DNA from: Desulfobacterales bacterium
GTDB taxonomy: Bacteria > Desulfobacterota > Desulfobacteria > Desulfobacterales > UBA11574
Direction of reading: 5' to 3'
Length of the DNA stretch: 7,036 nt
NCBI GenBank assembly: GCA_012974475.1
Contig: JAAXQD010000085.1
Location: forward strand, 1-7,036
Shown here: piece by piece, positions 6,379 through 7,036 of the stretch
Numbering within the stretch: the first letter of the stretch is position 1
Layout: each line of letters starts with the position of its first letter
Notes under the pieces: generated by a model
Seen by the model: the letters and a program-made list of their open reading frames with translations, nothing else
What the model was told of the DNA's origin: nothing
The model's database searches: none
Made by a program: the position numbers and the translations under genes

Positions 6379-6900
6379 TTACCAACCCTGGACCTTCTCC
6401 CTGATACGGGTGAAACCATCAATAGGAAGACCCTTGGTGAGGTAGTCTGCTTCTTGATTGGTAGTTTCGACATAGATGACTTTGACAGCACCATCTTGAA
6501 CTGCTTGCCAGAAGAAATGCCAACGAACGTGATAATGGCGAGTACGGCTAGTGATGTGTTGATCGGTAGCCAATGATAATGCACTAGTGTTGTCTTCATG
6601 GGTAGTGGTCAAGAGATTATTGTCAAAGAGACGGAGATGGGGAGGAAAATCGATGTGCTCAACCATTTCAATGAGAAGAGAACGGATGGGAAGTAGGACA
6701 CGCATGGATTGGGACAATGCATAGTATTCACTTTCAGCAGTACTCAAACAGATCGTTGGAATGAGTTGGGATTTCCAAATGAGAGGACAGCCAGACAACT
6801 TGATAATGTACCCTGACCTTGATTTGGCCGAAGTAATTGAAGAGTCAGGATCACTATGGAAGAGACCAGCAAAATCGGCGTCGACGAAGCAATCGAGACA
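6379..6900 (-). other. RNase H domain of Gag-Pol
   Basis: This C-terminal enzyme removes RNA from the hybrid and generates the polypurine primer. Motifs in order: CFVDADFAG (D1888, bases 6880-6882), KSRSGYIIKLSGCPLIWKS, STAESEYYALS (E1937, 6733-6735), EDNTSALSLA (D1984, 6592-6594), SRTRHYHVRWHFF, and EADYLTKGL (D2033, 6445-6447). This is the standard Copia layout, complete to the terminal GW. Confidence 0.92.
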
Positions 6901-7036
6901 AAGCTGAGTGGCTGTCTTGATGATAGTTCCTTGATCAATAGTGCCTTTCAAATAACGAGCAATGGTCTTGACGGCAATAGCGTGGGACTGTTTAGGATTA
7001 TGGGTGAAACGAGCAACTTGGCTGACAGCAAAAGCA
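6379..7036 (-). CDS. gag-pol: Gag-Pol polyprotein, C-terminal residues 1837-2054 (end of RT region and RNase H), continuing the ORF at base 1
   Basis: This is the same ORF as the one starting at 5606, cut by the arbitrary linear ends of a circular contig. Bases 6938-7036 duplicate 1-99, and the phase agrees exactly: codon first bases at 98 and 7035 are the same residue. It begins with the conserved Copia segment AFAVSQVARFTHNP and YLKGT that links RT to RNase H, and ends DYLTKGL...REKVQGW followed by TAA at 6381-6379. RNase H degrades the RNA of the RNA-DNA hybrid during reverse transcription. Likely catalytic residues are D1888 (VDADFAG), E1937 (STAESEY), D1984 (EDNTSAL) and D2033 (EADYLTKGL), so all four positions are filled. 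Taken linearly it would look like a truncated pol gene starting at an internal TTG at 6951. That start is not real. Confidence 0.92.
   Translation of the reverse strand, partial: AFAVSQVARFTHNPKQSHAIAVKTIARYLKGTIDQGTIIKTATQLCLDCFVDADFAGLFHSDPDSSITSAKSRSGYIIKLSGCPLIWKSQLIPTICLSTAESEYYALSQSMRVLLPIRSLLIEMVEHIDFPPHLRLFDNNLLTTTHEDNTSALSLATDQHITSRTRHYHVRWHFFWQAVQDGAVKVIYVETTNQEADYLTKGLPIDGFTRIREKVQGW
6938..7036. repeat. Terminal direct repeat, right copy (contig overlap)
   Basis: This is an exact duplicate of bases 1-99. Removing one copy gives a 6937-bp circle in which the Gag-Pol frame is unbroken, which supports true end-to-end continuity of the assembled path. Confidence 0.95.

Larger units (their letters stand above)
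1..7036 (-). mobile_element. Ty1/copia LTR retrotransposon, CoDi-like, circularly permuted one-LTR form
   Basis: The whole window is one retroelement on the minus strand. The domain order is Gag, protease, integrase, reverse transcriptase, RNase H. Integrase before reverse transcriptase defines Copia (Pseudoviridae) as against Gypsy. The supporting noncoding parts are a primer-binding site matching the initiator tRNA-Met anticodon arm, a polypurine tract and one LTR. The circle unit is 6937 bp. With an LTR of about 610-630 bp, the linear two-LTR element would be roughly 7.5 kb (inferred). The 2054-codon ORF is uninterrupted, and the LTR has collapsed to one sequence, so the copy or copies behind this assembly look young and possibly mobile. 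Integrase and RT wording resembles diatom CoDi elements from memory; I could not run a search. There is no env-like ORF and no room for one. Confidence 0.93.

Noticed and set aside
6379..6951. A separate 190-codon RNase H gene starting at TTG 6951
   Set aside because: Upstream in-frame sequence continues as conserved Copia RT-RNase H linker to the window end and on through base 99, so it is the end of Gag-Pol.

Overview
The window is one Ty1/copia-type LTR retrotransposon read entirely from the minus strand. It most likely comes from a diatom or a close stramenopile alga. The integrase and reverse transcriptase wording (a DD35E core, then FHDVHVWGCP, PRWKPRS, VVWDDWF, IDFSNAFVQA and FVDDC) resembles the CoDi lineage of diatom Copia elements as I remember it. 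Coding is eukaryotic in style, with no operons and no bacterial ribosome-binding sites. The host assignment is inference; the Copia assignment is direct from domain order and motifs.

The ends matter. Bases 1-99 are identical to 6938-7036, so the contig closes into a 6937-bp circle. The reading frame is continuous across that junction. On the circle a single ORF starts at ATG 5606 (minus), runs down to base 1, re-enters at 6937 and stops at TAA 6381-6379. It encodes a 2054-residue Gag-Pol polyprotein with no internal stop or frameshift. No open copy of this ORF with its stop is visible in linear coordinates, so it is easily missed. The smaller ORFs in other frames are shadows.

Layout along the minus strand: untranslated leader (5719-5607) with a primer-binding site; Gag with a disordered N terminus, a helical capsid-like part, a CCHC knuckle and a second Cys/His motif (5606 to about 4062); an unusual insert with two hydrophobic segments followed by Arg-rich stretches (about 3932-3243); an aspartic protease (DTGA, D819); an HHCC plus DD35E integrase; a Pro/Ala/Thr-rich linker; a reverse transcriptase; and, across the junction, RNase H (6900-6379). 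The roughly 730 noncoding bases between the pol stop and the gag start hold a U-rich tract, a polypurine tract, one LTR (about 5720-6348) and the primer-binding site. That site matches the anticodon arm of initiator tRNA-Met, meaning half-tRNA priming as in Drosophila copia and Ty5.

Only one LTR is present. This is what a one-LTR circle looks like, and also what short-read assembly produces when two identical LTRs collapse. It is not evidence for a circular virus or plasmid. The most unusual biology is the very long pre-protease region (818 residues before the catalytic Asp) with membrane-like segments, and the departures of the reverse transcriptase from YVDD and from the usual SLYG motif.
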